From the NCBI RefSeq assembly GCF_001422645.1, contig NZ_LMLR01000010.1:651060-715059 (forward strand): 64,000 nt of DNA, in the 5' to 3' direction. Source of the stretch: Arthrobacter sp. Leaf69. GTDB lineage: Bacteria; Actinomycetota; Actinomycetes; Actinomycetales; Micrococcaceae. Position numbers and translations under genes: made by a program. Within the stretch, counting starts at the first letter, position 1, and each line of letters opens with the position of its first letter. The notes under the pieces were generated by a model. That model saw only the letters and a list, made by a program, of their open reading frames with translations, was not told the DNA's origin and did not search any database. Shown here piece by piece: positions 26,776-35,931 of this stretch.

Positions 26776-26798
26776 CTAAATGAATGCCGTTCATTTAG
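26776..26798. promoter_or_regulatory. TetR-type operator in the puo/tetR spacer
   Basis: CTAAATGAA and TTCATTTAG are perfect inverted 9-bp arms around a five-base centre (TGCCG). The site lies between the divergent oxidase and TetR genes and is the expected target of the adjacent regulator. Confidence 0.75.
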
Positions 26799-26849
26799 AC
26801 TATAGACCGTTCAGATGCATCAGGGAAGACCTCCCGTCCAAGAATTTTT

Positions 26850-26873
26850 CGCCCGTAAAGTCGCCCGTAAAGT
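26850..26873 (+). repeat. Two tandem copies of a 12-base unit before tetR
   Basis: CGCCCGTAAAGT occurs twice in direct succession. The second copy supplies TAAAGT (26868-26873), a -10-like box nine bases before the TetR start codon; duplication may have altered promoter spacing. Confidence 0.45.
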
Positions 26874-26882
26874 AGGGGCACA

Positions 26883-27611
26883 ATGGGAGCATCCAGGACA
26901 GCGACAGAAGAAAGGCCAGCAATGCCGGCATCAACCAGTGCCACTGCAGATCCGCACCGCCACGACGCGAAGCCGCGCCGTCGGGCGGGCAGGCCGGCTG
27001 CTGCCGTTCTCGACCAGGACGGCATCACCGCGGCGGCGCTCCAGCTCATCGGGAAAAGCGGCTATGAGGGGTTCACCATGGCTGCTCTGGCGCGGACGCT
27101 GAATGTGGCGCCGTCGGCTCTGTACAACCACGTCTCGTCCAAACGGGACGTCCTGGTCCTGGTTCAAGACCACTTGACGTCGTTCGTTGACGTGTCCGCC
27201 TTCGACGCCGAACCGTGGGACCGGGCGGTGCGCAGCTGGGCGTGGAGCTACCGCGACGTGTTCTCCAAACACACGCCGCTGATCCCGGTGATCGCGGTGC
27301 TGCCCGTCACCGATGCGCCCAAGACGCTGGCCATGTATGAGGCGGTCAGCGCCGGATTCCGCCGGGCGGGCTTCCCGCAGGAGCGCATCATTTCGGCAAT
27401 CGTGGCCCTGGAATCCTTTATCTTCGGCTCGGCTTACGACGTCACCGCACCGTCAGACATCTTCGACTCGGGGAGCATGGCGGAATCGACGCCGAACTTC
27501 ACGGCAGCCGTCGCGCGCCTGGCCGACCAGGGGTACGAAAACCAGGCCGACGTCGCCTTTGAACTCGGCCTGGGGGCCCTCGTTACCGGATTCGGCGCAC
27601 TGCGGGGATAG
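26883..27611 (+). CDS. TetR/AcrR family regulator of the putrescine operon
   Basis: A 242-residue regulator with a disordered N-terminus of about 40 residues. The TetR HTH (about residues 45-92) reads G-F-T-M-A-A-L-A-R-T-L-N-V-A-P-S-A-L-Y-N-H, and an all-helical ligand domain follows. It is divergent from the putrescine oxidase operon with a perfect palindromic operator between them. It is probably a repressor released by putrescine or a product. The start at ATG 26883 is followed by in-frame ATG 26922 as an alternative; TAAAGT nine bases upstream suggests a very short leader. Confidence 0.85.
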   Translation: MGASRTATEERPAMPASTSATADPHRHDAKPRRRAGRPAAAVLDQDGITAAALQLIGKSGYEGFTMAALARTLNVAPSALYNHVSSKRDVLVLVQDHLTSFVDVSAFDAEPWDRAVRSWAWSYRDVFSKHTPLIPVIAVLPVTDAPKTLAMYEAVSAGFRRAGFPQERIISAIVALESFIFGSAYDVTAPSDIFDSGSMAESTPNFTAAVARLADQGYENQADVAFELGLGALVTGFGALRG

Positions 27612-27643
27612 TGCTGGGATAGTTGGGTCGGCGGGTTAAATGA

Positions 27644-27675
27644 AAAGAACCCCGGTCCGAAGACCGGGGTTCTTT
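27644..27675. terminator. Bidirectional intrinsic terminator
   Basis: AAAGAACCCCGGTC and GACCGGGGTTCTTT pair perfectly around a CGAA tetraloop. A-rich and T-rich flanks serve both strands: it ends the TetR gene on plus and tRNA-Leu on minus. Confidence 0.9.
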
Positions 27676-27683
27676 CGATTGCG

Positions 27684-27766
27684 TGCGCGAGGGGGGATTT
27701 GAACCCCCACGCCCTTTCGGACACTGGCACCTGAAGCCAGCGCGTCTGCCGTTCCGCCACTCGCGC
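27684..27766 (-). tRNA. tRNA-Leu (CAG)
   Basis: The 83-nt gene folds with a 7-bp acceptor stem (GCGCGAG/CTCGCGC), anticodon stem CTGGC/GCCAG with loop TTCAGGT (anticodon CAG), the long variable arm of a class II tRNA, and T-loop TTCAAAT. CCA is not encoded. The terminator follows 8 nt after its 3' end. Confidence 0.95.
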
Positions 27767-28209
27767 GCAACTTCTTCCACTCAATCGTGGCCCGGAATCC
27801 GGACCGCCAACCTCGTAAAAGCAGCGAGATCAAGCATAACGGACAACAACGGGAAAACACCAATCGGCCCCCGGAGGGGTGGCGCGGGAGGGTCCGCAGG
27901 GCCTGTGGGGTCGGGCACTTGGCCTGCCCCCGGCCCGTATCCCGGCACGGCGCGGCACGCGCAACGGAACCCTGCCGGCGCAGATGAAGCACGCACCCCG
28001 TACAGCGGCGCGCGCCGGTGTCAGCGCATGTCAGGGGCCGTCCGGCGCAATTTCCCGGCACGGAGTGGCGACGCGCATTAAGGCCATTCCCAGACTCGCC
28101 CAGTAGTATCTGATGTAGGAGTGCCCGTTACCAGCGGGCTCCCGCAGATGTGGGAAACCGAGTTCCGGAACGAATGCTGCCCTGCAGCCGTCACGAAAGG
28201 AGAAGGACC
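27767..28209. other. Intergenic region upstream of fhaA and tRNA-Leu
   Basis: About 440 bases without a convincing gene on either strand. A TAGTAT -10-like box at 28104-28109 may start the fhaA-pknB operon, and TATGCT on the minus strand near 27834 may serve tRNA-Leu. GC-rich near-palindromes occur around 28010-28080. No conserved RNA structure was recognised. Confidence 0.4.
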
Positions 28210-28956
28210 ATGGGATTGCTGGACAAAGTCGAGCGCGGCATCGAAAAGGCCGTCCGCGGAGTCTTCTCCACCGGTTCTCGCGCCCAGGTGGAGCCTGTCG
28301 AGATCGCCAGCCACCTCCGCCGCGAGGTGGACAACAAGGCCATCACCATCGCCGCGGGACGGACCTTGGCCCCCAACGTCTTCGATGTCCTCCTCAGTGA
28401 CGACGATTTCCAGCGGGCCCAGGAATGGGGCACCCCGCTGGCCGAAGAGCTGTGCGACGTCGTCATCAACCACGTGCGCAGCCAGGGCTACACGCTTCAG
28501 GGTCCGGTCCGGATCAGCTTCCGCCGTGACGAGGAGCGCCGGGCCGGCGACTTCGAAATCAAATCGCGGACCGAAAAGTCCCCCGCCGCCTCCGCGCCGG
28601 AACAGCCGGCGCATGGCGGCATGCCCGCCGCGCCGACGCGCCAGCCCTCCCGGATGCAGCCCGTCCTGGACATCGACGGGCAACGCTACTCCTTGAACGC
28701 GCCGTCGATCGTCCTGGGACGCTCCTCCGAGGCGGACATCCTGATTGACGACACCGGCGTTTCCCGCCGCCACCTGGAAATCCGCACGGGGTCAGGGGCA
28801 GCCCAGGCCGTTGATCTTGGCTCCACGAACGGCAGCTACGTCAATGGCCACAAGGTCGTGGGCTCCTCGGAGCTCACCGACGGCTCCACCATCACGATGG
28901 GACGGACCAAGATCATCTACCGCCTTTTGCCCGCCGGCCCAGGCGGCCGCCAGTGA
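28210..28956 (+). CDS. fhaA: FHA domain protein FhaA
   Basis: A 248-residue protein with an N-terminal DUF3662 domain (about residues 1-115), a proline-rich linker, and a C-terminal FHA phosphothreonine-binding domain (about 165-240; L-G-R-S-S-E, S-R-R-H and D-L-G-S-T-N-G-S-Y). ATG 28210 follows an AAAGGAG ribosome site. In mycobacteria FhaA binds phosphorylated MviN/MurJ and regulates peptidoglycan synthesis. It opens the kinase/cell-wall operon and overlaps fhaB by 4 nt (GTGA). Confidence 0.93.
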   Translation: MGLLDKVERGIEKAVRGVFSTGSRAQVEPVEIASHLRREVDNKAITIAAGRTLAPNVFDVLLSDDDFQRAQEWGTPLAEELCDVVINHVRSQGYTLQGPVRISFRRDEERRAGDFEIKSRTEKSPAASAPEQPAHGGMPAAPTRQPSRMQPVLDIDGQRYSLNAPSIVLGRSSEADILIDDTGVSRRHLEIRTGSGAAQAVDLGSTNGSYVNGHKVVGSSELTDGSTITMGRTKIIYRLLPAGPGGRQ

Positions 28957-29432
28957 GCGAACTGACCATCACCGCCTTGCGCTTCGGTTTCCTCCTGCTC
29001 CTGTGGGTACTGATCTTCAGCATCGTCGCGGCCATGCGCCGCGACCTCATGATCGGCCGCAAGGCAGCAGCAGGCGCCCCGACGGCGCGGCAGGTACGCA
29101 AGAACCCGGCCCTGGCCGAGCCCGCCGCCCCCGTCCGGCAGCAGCCCCGGCACCTGGTGGTGACCGAAGGCCCGCTCAAGGGCACCACCATCCCGCTGGC
29201 GGCCAGCCCCATCCTGCTCGGCCGCGCCCAAGAGGCGACCCTCGTCCTGGAGGATGACTATGCCTCCGGGCGCCACGCCAGGCTGTTTCCCCAAGGCAGC
29301 CGCTGGTTCATCGAGGATCTTGGCTCGACCAACGGCACCTATCTGGCCGATCAGCAGCTCACCAGGGCACTGCCCGTGGAGCTCGGTGTCCCCGTGAGAA
29401 TCGGCAAGACGGTCATCGAATTGAGGCCGTAG
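28953..29432 (+). CDS. fhaB: FHA domain protein FhaB (FipA)
   Basis: A 159-residue membrane-anchored protein: one N-terminal helix (about residues 7-27) and a C-terminal FHA domain (about 85-157; L-L-G-R, S-G-R-H-A-R and D-L-G-S-T-N-G-T-Y). GTG 28953 overlaps the fhaA stop. The mycobacterial homologue links PknA/PknB signalling to FtsZ and FtsQ during division. pstP follows after 2 nt. Confidence 0.92.
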   Translation: MSELTITALRFGFLLLLWVLIFSIVAAMRRDLMIGRKAAAGAPTARQVRKNPALAEPAAPVRQQPRHLVVTEGPLKGTTIPLAASPILLGRAQEATLVLEDDYASGRHARLFPQGSRWFIEDLGSTNGTYLADQQLTRALPVELGVPVRIGKTVIELRP

Positions 29433-29434
29433 CC

Positions 29435-31201
29435 GTGGCTGCCCCGGATTTGCCCGCAGACAGGGCTGAAGGCAACACTCCTGCCCCGACGCGGCCGCTC
29501 ATCATGCGCTACGCCGCGCGCTCCGACGTCGGACGTGTCCGCGCGAAGAACGACGACTCCGCGTATGTGGGCCGCCATCTCGCCGTCGTCGCCGACGGCA
29601 TGGGCGGACATGCCGGCGGCGACGTGGCTTCAGCCGCCACAGTGCTGGACATGATCCATCTCGACACGGATGACTACGACGGCGACGCCGGAACCGTCCT
29701 GGCCGACGAGATCCAGACCGCCAATTCGCTGCTCTCCGAACTCGTCCACATCAATCCCAAGCTGGCCGGCATGGGAACCACCGTCACGGCGCTCCTGCTG
29801 GCCGAGGGCAAACTGCACTTCGCCCACATTGGCGATTCCCGGGCCTACCGGCTGCGCAACGGCGAATTCGAACAGGTCAGCGTGGACCACACCTTCGTGC
29901 AGCGCCTCATCGACGAAGGCCGGCTCCGGCCCGAGGAGGCGGAAACACATCCGCACAAGAACGTCCTGATGCGCGTGCTCGGCGACGTCGACGCCAGCCC
30001 GGAACTGGACTTGGACACTCTTGACGTCGAACCGGGTGAGCGCTGGCTGCTTTGTTCCGACGGATTGAATTACGTGGCGGGCCACGTCGTGGAGCGCACA
30101 GTCCGCGAGACCAGGAACCTGCGCGAATGCGTCGAGCTGCTGGTCGATCTCACCCTTGAGGCCGGCGCTCCGGACAACGTCACGGTCGTGATGCTGGAAA
30201 TCGCCGAACAGACCACCGATGACGTCCGCACCGCAGCGGTCGAGGTTGTCCCGGCCCCCTCGTCCTCCACCGTGACCGCGACCGTGTCCGAGAACACCCC
30301 GCGGCGATCCGGGAGCACCTTTGGGGCAGCGAAGACTATCGAAGCGCCCCGGAACACCGGCGACACCACAGTTGCCGCGGGCACCGGCGAGGCAGCAGCC
30401 CCGGAACCGCCCAAGGCCGCGGAACCGACGGCAGATGCCGGCTCCGGGGCTGACAAACCGGCCGGCAGCGACTCCGATCAGGCAGAACCCGCAACTTCCA
30501 CGGATCCGCACCTGGGTGAGCATCTTTCTGCCGAGGTGCTCCGCGAGGAACTTGCCGGCCGCCCGCACGAACTCGTAGGCGCTGCGGCCGATGCCGCGGA
30601 ATCCGGTTCCATCCCCACCATCCCGGGGCGCACCATGGCCCGGCGGGCAGCCACCGTGCTCACCCACAAGTCGGAGCAAGCGCGGGAAGAGGCCGAGGAG
30701 TACAAGCCGGCCGGCCGGCCCCACCGCTGGGTGACAGTCGCCATCGCCGCGTCCATCGCGACACTGATCACGGTGGGTCTCTGGCTCGGCTTTGCCTGGA
30801 CCCAGACGCGTTACTACATCGGGGAGCACAACCAGCACGTGGCCATCTTCAACGGGGTCTCCCAGCGCCTGGGGCCCATCCAGCTTTCCACCCTCGAAGC
30901 GGAGACAGATATCCGGATGTCAGATCTCCCCGAATTCTCCCAGCAGCGGGTGCGCCAGACCGTGCCGGCCCGGGATCTCTATGACGCCCAGCGGATCGTG
31001 AAGAACCTGGAACGCACCGGCACCACCGCTCCCGCGGACGAGTGCATCACCCCGTCGCCGTCCCCGTCCGCTGCCACGCCGACAGGGACAGCGAGCCCCA
31101 AAGCCACGGCCAGTCCCAAAGCTACGGCGAGCCCTGGCGCAGCCGGTTCACCCTCACCCTCGCCCTCGCCCACCGCGCCGATCTGCGAGGCGGGCCAATG
31201 A
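29435..31201 (+). CDS. pstP: PP2C-family Ser/Thr phosphatase PstP
   Basis: A 588-residue protein. The cytoplasmic PP2C domain (about residues 25-255) contains V-R-A-K-N-D-D-S, A-D-G-M-G-G-H-A-G-G, G-D-S-R-A-Y-R-L-R and the C-terminal metal aspartate in D-N-V-T-V-V. A long acidic, alanine-rich linker (about 260-425) leads to one membrane helix (about 433-455), then a roughly 130-residue external part ending in a Pro/Ser/Thr-rich tail. GTG 29435 is used, with in-frame ATG 29504 as an alternative just before the domain. It reverses PknA/PknB phosphorylation. Its stop overlaps rodA by 4 nt. Confidence 0.93.
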   Translation: MAAPDLPADRAEGNTPAPTRPLIMRYAARSDVGRVRAKNDDSAYVGRHLAVVADGMGGHAGGDVASAATVLDMIHLDTDDYDGDAGTVLADEIQTANSLLSELVHINPKLAGMGTTVTALLLAEGKLHFAHIGDSRAYRLRNGEFEQVSVDHTFVQRLIDEGRLRPEEAETHPHKNVLMRVLGDVDASPELDLDTLDVEPGERWLLCSDGLNYVAGHVVERTVRETRNLRECVELLVDLTLEAGAPDNVTVVMLEIAEQTTDDVRTAAVEVVPAPSSSTVTATVSENTPRRSGSTFGAAKTIEAPRNTGDTTVAAGTGEAAAPEPPKAAEPTADAGSGADKPAGSDSDQAEPATSTDPHLGEHLSAEVLREELAGRPHELVGAAADAAESGSIPTIPGRTMARRAATVLTHKSEQAREEAEEYKPAGRPHRWVTVAIAASIATLITVGLWLGFAWTQTRYYIGEHNQHVAIFNGVSQRLGPIQLSTLEAETDIRMSDLPEFSQQRVRQTVPARDLYDAQRIVKNLERTGTTAPADECITPSPSPSAATPTGTASPKATASPKATASPGAAGSPSPSPSPTAPICEAGQ

Positions 31202-32649
31202 CACCCATCGATCCAACCCCCAAGCCGCGCCGGAACATCGAACTGGTCCTCCTGGCGCTGGCCCTCGCCGTCGGCATCGGCGCGAATGCCCTGGTAGGCG
31301 TGGACAAACAGAAGGCGTTCGACGCTGATTTCTGGTTCCAATCGAGCCTGCTGGCCGCAGCGGCCCTCGCCTTCCACGTCGTGCTGCGCTTCCGGGCCAA
31401 ATATGCCGACCCAGTAATACTTCCGCTGGTGGTGGCCCTCAATGGGCTTGGCCTGGCCATGATCCACCGGCTGGACCGTGTCGGGGAAGACACGGGCAAC
31501 AACCAGCTGCGGTGGACCTTGGTCGCGATGGCTGTCTCGATCGCCGTTATCTGGTTCCTCAAGGACCACCGGATCCTCCGCCGTTTCACCTACATCTCCC
31601 TGGCAGTCAGCGCAGTTCTCCTGATTCTTCCGCTGGTTCCCGGCATATCGGCCGGTGAGATCCTCGGTGCGCGGGTGTGGATCAAGTTCGGCTCCATGAC
31701 TTTCCAGCCCGGTGAGATCGCCAAGATCACCCTCGCCATATTCTTCGCCGGGTATCTTTCCTCCAACCGGGACCTCATCCTGCTGGCCGGGCGGAAAGTC
31801 GGCCCCATCCAGTTCCCCCGGTTCAAGGACATGGGTCCCATGATCGCCGCCTGGCTGGTGAGCATCGGCGTCCTGATCTTCCAGCGGGACCTGGGCTCCT
31901 CGATCCTGTTCTTCGGTCTCTTCCTCGTCATGATCTACGTGGCCACAAGCCGGATCAGCTGGGTGATTATCGGCGTCGGGCTCATTGCGGCCGGCGGATT
32001 CGTCGCCTCCCGCGTCTTCTCCCACGTCGCGCTTCGGATTGATGGCTGGCTCAACGCCTTCACCGACGAGGTTTACGGACGGGAGTTCGGCGGCAGCCTG
32101 CAGATCGTGGAAGGCCTGTTCGGCATGGCCAACGGTGGGCTGGTAGGCACCGGCCTCGGTCAGGGACGACCCAACCTCGTTCCGTTCGCCAACAGCGACA
32201 TGATCATTGCCTCCTTCGGTGAGGAACTGGGCCTGATTGGGCTGTTCGCGATCGTCCTGATGTACCTGCTGCTCTTCACCCGGGGCTTCCGCGCAGCGCT
32301 CGGCACCCGGGACGCCTTCGGGAAGCTGCTTGCCACCGGGCTCTCGTTCGCCATCGCGCTGCAGTGCTTCGTGGTGATCGGCGGCGTCACGCGGCTCATT
32401 CCGCTCACGGGCCTCACCACCCCGTTCCTCGCCGCTGGCGGCTCCTCGCTGCTGGCAAACTGGATCATCGTCGGACTGCTGCTGCTGATTTCGCATTCGG
32501 CCCGCGGCCCGGTGGACACCACCCCGCTGGCTCCAGGCGAGGAACCCGACGGACAGAAAGTAACCCCTGCAATGCCTTCGAAGCCGGCCGCCCTTCCCGG
32601 AAGTGGACGGACGAATCCGGACGCTCCAACCGAGGCGGTGAAACTGTGA
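31198..32649 (+). CDS. rodA: Peptidoglycan glycosyltransferase of SEDS family, RodA/FtsW type
   Basis: A 483-residue protein with about ten membrane helices. Family landmarks include the loop after helix 5 (V-W-I-K-F-G-S-M-T-F-Q-P-G-E-I-A-K), Q-R-D-L-G-S-S-I-L-F-F and the C-terminal T-R-L-I-P-L-T-G-L-T-T-P-F-L. SEDS proteins polymerise glycan strands from lipid II with a cognate class B PBP, here the next gene. ATG 31198 overlaps the pstP stop (ATGA), and the end overlaps pbpA by 4 nt. Confidence 0.93.
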   Translation: MTPIDPTPKPRRNIELVLLALALAVGIGANALVGVDKQKAFDADFWFQSSLLAAAALAFHVVLRFRAKYADPVILPLVVALNGLGLAMIHRLDRVGEDTGNNQLRWTLVAMAVSIAVIWFLKDHRILRRFTYISLAVSAVLLILPLVPGISAGEILGARVWIKFGSMTFQPGEIAKITLAIFFAGYLSSNRDLILLAGRKVGPIQFPRFKDMGPMIAAWLVSIGVLIFQRDLGSSILFFGLFLVMIYVATSRISWVIIGVGLIAAGGFVASRVFSHVALRIDGWLNAFTDEVYGREFGGSLQIVEGLFGMANGGLVGTGLGQGRPNLVPFANSDMIIASFGEELGLIGLFAIVLMYLLLFTRGFRAALGTRDAFGKLLATGLSFAIALQCFVVIGGVTRLIPLTGLTTPFLAAGGSSLLANWIIVGLLLLISHSARGPVDTTPLAPGEEPDGQKVTPAMPSKPAALPGSGRTNPDAPTEAVKL

Positions 32650-34103
32650 ATCAAGCCATTCGCAACTCCTGGATCGCCGCGATCGCCATGTTCGTGCTGA
32701 TCTTCGGCGCCCTGAGCTACGTGCAGGTAATCGGTGCGGACGATCTTGAGGCCAATGCCTGGAACAAGCGCACCCTCCTGCAGAACTATTGCAACGACCG
32801 CGGAGCGATTATCGTCGGCGGCAAACCGGTGGCGGAGTCCGTGCCTGCCGCGGAAACCTGCATGTTCCAGCGCACCTACACGCAGCCGGAGCCGTATGCC
32901 GGGATCACCGGCTACTTCTCCCGGAGCTTCGGCGTCACCGGGCTGGAAAAGACGATGAACCAGGAGCTTGCAGGCAGCTCCGACCAGCAGTTCCTGGACC
33001 GGATCGGCCAGCTCTTCCTGGGTAACCAGCCCAAGGGAGCCTCCGTCGAACTCACGCTCGATCCAGAGATCCAGAAGCTCGCATTCGACCTCATACCGGA
33101 CGGCCAGCGCGGATCGATCGTGGTGACCAACCCGAAGACCGGCGAGATCATCGCCATGGTGTCCAAGCCCTCCTATGACCCCAACCTGATCGCCACCCAA
33201 GACCCGGTGGCCGAGGCCGCCAACTTCGCCGAGCTGAACAAGGTGCCCGGGATCAACCTGAACCAGAACGTCAGCGGACCCACCGGGGAACTGCTGGCCC
33301 CGGGATCCGTCTTCAAGATCATTGACACGTCCGCGGCGCTGAAATCGGGAAAGTACAACAAGGACAGCATTCTGCCCAACCCGGCCGAAATGTCGTTCCC
33401 GGGGATCGACTACACGCTGCCCAACTACGCCGGCGGCAACTGCTACACCCGCGATACCGCGACTTTTGCCTTCGCCCTGCAGCAGTCTTGCAACACGCCG
33501 TTCGCCAGCATCGCCCTGGATCTGAACCAGAAGGCTATTGCGGATGAGGCGTCTAAGTTCGGCTTCGGGCAGGACTTTGGCGACCAGCTGAAGCTGGACT
33601 CCGCCCCGAGTTTCTTCCCCGAGGAAGAGCTGGATGACGCCAGCCTGGCGCAGTCCTCGATCGGCCAGCGGGACGTCCGCGCCACGCCGCTCCAGATCAA
33701 CCAGATGACCGCCGCGATCGCCAATGACGGGGTGCAGATGAAGCCGAGCCTGATCAAGGCCGTACGCTCCCCGGACTTGCGGCCGATCAGCGAGCCGGAA
33801 CCCCAGGTCCTGCGCACCTCCACCACGCCGGAGATTGCCCGGCAGATCAATGAGTGGATGGTCAGCGTCGTCAGTGAAGGCATCGGCCGCGGTGCGGCCG
33901 TGCCGGGCGTCCCGGTGGCCGGCAAGACCGGCACCGCAGAGCTCGGCAACGGCCTGAACAACTCATGGTTTACCGGGTTCGCCCCGGCGAATGACCCGCA
34001 GGTGGCTGTGACTATTGTCATGGAGGGCGTAGACATCACCACCGGCGCACAGCTAACCAGTCCGAATGCGAAGAAGATTTTTGAGGCGGTGTTGAATAAG
34101 TGA
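32646..34103 (+). CDS. pbpA: Class B penicillin-binding protein PbpA
   Basis: A 485-residue monofunctional transpeptidase with an N-terminal membrane anchor (about residues 8-28). The catalytic S-x-x-K lies in P-G-S-V-F-K, the S-x-N motif in Q-S-C-N-T-P-F, and the K-T-G motif in [12 protein letters not shown] 32646 overlaps the rodA stop (GTGA), supporting a SEDS-bPBP pair. The frame open upstream to 32364 is inside rodA. It forms crosslinks in peptidoglycan and is a beta-lactam target. Confidence 0.94.
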   Translation: MNQAIRNSWIAAIAMFVLIFGALSYVQVIGADDLEANAWNKRTLLQNYCNDRGAIIVGGKPVAESVPAAETCMFQRTYTQPEPYAGITGYFSRSFGVTGLEKTMNQELAGSSDQQFLDRIGQLFLGNQPKGASVELTLDPEIQKLAFDLIPDGQRGSIVVTNPKTGEIIAMVSKPSYDPNLIATQDPVAEAANFAELNKVPGINLNQNVSGPTGELLAPGSVFKIIDTSAALKSGKYNKDSILPNPAEMSFPGIDYTLPNYAGGNCYTRDTATFAFALQQSCNTPFASIALDLNQKAIADEASKFGFGQDFGDQLKLDSAPSFFPEEELDDASLAQSSIGQRDVRATPLQINQMTAAIANDGVQMKPSLIKAVRSPDLRPISEPEPQVLRTSTTPEIARQINEWMVSVVSEGIGRGAAVPGVPVAGKTGTAELGNGLNNSWFTGFAPANDPQVAVTIVMEGVDITTGAQLTSPNAKKIFEAVLNK

Positions 34104-35926
34104 GGCCTTCATCAGGAATCACCCTCGGCGGCAGATTCCAGCTGACCACGCGCATTGCGATCGGCGGCATGGGAGAAGTCTGGAAAGCCAAAGACCTGAT
34201 CCTTGGCCGCATCGTCGCCATTAAGGTGCTCAAGGAGGAGTACACGGGCGACCCCGGCTTCCTCCAGCGGTTCCGCGCCGAGGCACGCCACACCGCGCTC
34301 CTCAACCATGTGGGCATCGCCAACGTCTTCGACTACGGCGAGGAAGAGGGTTCCGCCTACCTGGTCATGGAGCTTGTCCCGGGCCAGCCGCTGAGCAGCA
34401 TCATCGAACACGAACAGGTGCTGTCCCCGGACCGCACCCTGTCCATGATCGCCCAGACGGCGCGCGCCCTCTCGGTCGCCCATGCGCAGGGCCTCGTCCA
34501 CCGCGACATCAAGCCCGGCAACCTCCTGATCACCCCGGACGGCCGCGTCAAGGTCACGGACTTCGGCATCGCCCGCCTCGCGGACCAGGTCCCGCTCACG
34601 CAGACCGGCCAGGTGATGGGCACTGCCCAGTATCTGGCCCCGGAACAGGCCACCGGCCAGCTGGCCACCGGCGCCTCGGACATTTACGCCCTCGGCGTGA
34701 TCGGCTATGAGTGCCTCACCGGGCACCGTCCATTCTCCGGCGAATCCCAGATCGCCATCGCGCTGGCTCAGGTCAACGATGCTCCGCCGCCGCTGCCGGA
34801 AACCCTGCCGAAGCCGGTCCGCGCCCTGCTGATGTCCATGCTGGCGAAGGATCCCAAGAACCGCCCGGCCGACGCCCTCAAACTGTCCGAGGCCGCCGAG
34901 GCCATCCGCAACGGTGACATCGCCGCAGCGCACGCCGCCGTTCCGGGCATGCTGCTCTTTGAGCAGGCGACCGGCCCCATCACGGCGCCGGTGGACGTCC
35001 CAACGGCAGCGACCGGTGTGATTAGCGGCGCGGACCGGACGACGTCGGCGACGTCGGCTTTGCCTGTGGTGGGCGCTGCCGGCGCCGGCGCCGCGGCGGG
35101 GCTGGCTGCCGGAGCAGCCGCCGCCAGCGCGTACGGAGCCCGCAACACGCTGTCGCGGGCCGATGCCCTCGCCGCGGAACGCGATTGGGAGCAGGAGGAC
35201 GACGGCGACTACGACGAGCCGGCCGAAGAGCCCGAAAAACGCGGCCGCAGCCCCTGGACGTGGCCTCTGATCGCACTGATCCTGCTGGTGCTGTTCTCGC
35301 TGGTGGGTATTGTGCTGACCCAGGCCGGAATCCTGTTCCCGGAGACGCCTGCGAGCAGCAGCGCGGCCACCACCACCAGCGCGAAGCCGACCACCACCAA
35401 AGCCTCGCCCACCTCCAGCAGCCCAAGCCCCACCAGCAGCTCCGCGACGCCGACCCAGTCCACGCCTGCCGCGATCAACCTGATTCCGGAAGAGTACTTG
35501 GGCAAGCAATACAACGACGTCCGCAGCGCGCTGATCGGCCTGGGGCTGACTGTCGACGGCGCCGAGGTCTTCAACGACGCCGCTCCCGGGACCGTCGTCG
35601 ACATCAACCCGTCCGGGCCTGTCCAGCCGGGTGACACCATCACCGTGAGCTACTCCAAGGGCCCGGAAACCAAGGCCCCGGAGACGGTACCGGTACCGAC
35701 GTTGCAGTCCGGAGCCAGCGAAAAAGCGGTCCAGAAGGCCATTGAGGATGCGGGACTGCGCTGGTCCAAGGGGGCCGACGTCGATCCGGCGAATGGCGAG
35801 GAAGCCGGCACGTTCGTCAGCTCCGAGCCCGCTTCGGGTAGCGATGTGCCTGCCGGCTCCGTCGTCACGTACCACCTGGCCAAGGCCCCCGCCGCGGAGC
35901 CCAGCCCGAGTCCAACGGGAACGTAG
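34100..35926 (+). CDS. pknA: Ser/Thr protein kinase PknA-like, with external PASTA-like repeats
   Basis: A 608-residue kinase. The glycine loop reads I-G-G-M-G-E-V-W, the ATP lysine is in V-A-I-K-V-L-K, the catalytic loop is [10 protein letters not shown], and activation loop threonines precede G-T-A-Q-Y-L-A-P-E. An Ala-rich linker leads to a membrane helix (about residues 394-418), a Ser/Thr/Pro linker and two PASTA-like units (about 455-595). Mycobacterial PknA lacks PASTA domains, so the outer part is notable. GTG 34100 overlaps pbpA (GTGA). It should phosphorylate cell-wall and division proteins together with PknB. Confidence 0.9.
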   Translation: MRPSSGITLGGRFQLTTRIAIGGMGEVWKAKDLILGRIVAIKVLKEEYTGDPGFLQRFRAEARHTALLNHVGIANVFDYGEEEGSAYLVMELVPGQPLSSIIEHEQVLSPDRTLSMIAQTARALSVAHAQGLVHRDIKPGNLLITPDGRVKVTDFGIARLADQVPLTQTGQVMGTAQYLAPEQATGQLATGASDIYALGVIGYECLTGHRPFSGESQIAIALAQVNDAPPPLPETLPKPVRALLMSMLAKDPKNRPADALKLSEAAEAIRNGDIAAAHAAVPGMLLFEQATGPITAPVDVPTAATGVISGADRTTSATSALPVVGAAGAGAAAGLAAGAAAASAYGARNTLSRADALAAERDWEQEDDGDYDEPAEEPEKRGRSPWTWPLIALILLVLFSLVGIVLTQAGILFPETPASSSAATTTSAKPTTTKASPTSSSPSPTSSSATPTQSTPAAINLIPEEYLGKQYNDVRSALIGLGLTVDGAEVFNDAAPGTVVDINPSGPVQPGDTITVSYSKGPETKAPETVPVPTLQSGASEKAVQKAIEDAGLRWSKGADVDPANGEEAGTFVSSEPASGSDVPAGSVVTYHLAKAPAAEPSPSPTGT

Positions 35927-35931
35927 CCACC

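Noticed and set aside
26738..26794. Upstream ATG 26794 as the putrescine oxidase start
   Set aside because: It lies inside the TetR operator, lacks a ribosome site and adds residues without family similarity; ATG 26737 has AGAGGA upstream.
30979..32496. Open frame of 505 codons on the minus strand opposite pstP/rodA
   Set aside because: Asp/Gly/Glu-rich shadow composition; the plus strand encodes a recognisable SEDS protein.
32364..32645. N-terminal extension of PbpA in the same frame
   Set aside because: It lies entirely within rodA coding sequence; GTG 32646 with a 4-nt overlap fits the operon pattern.
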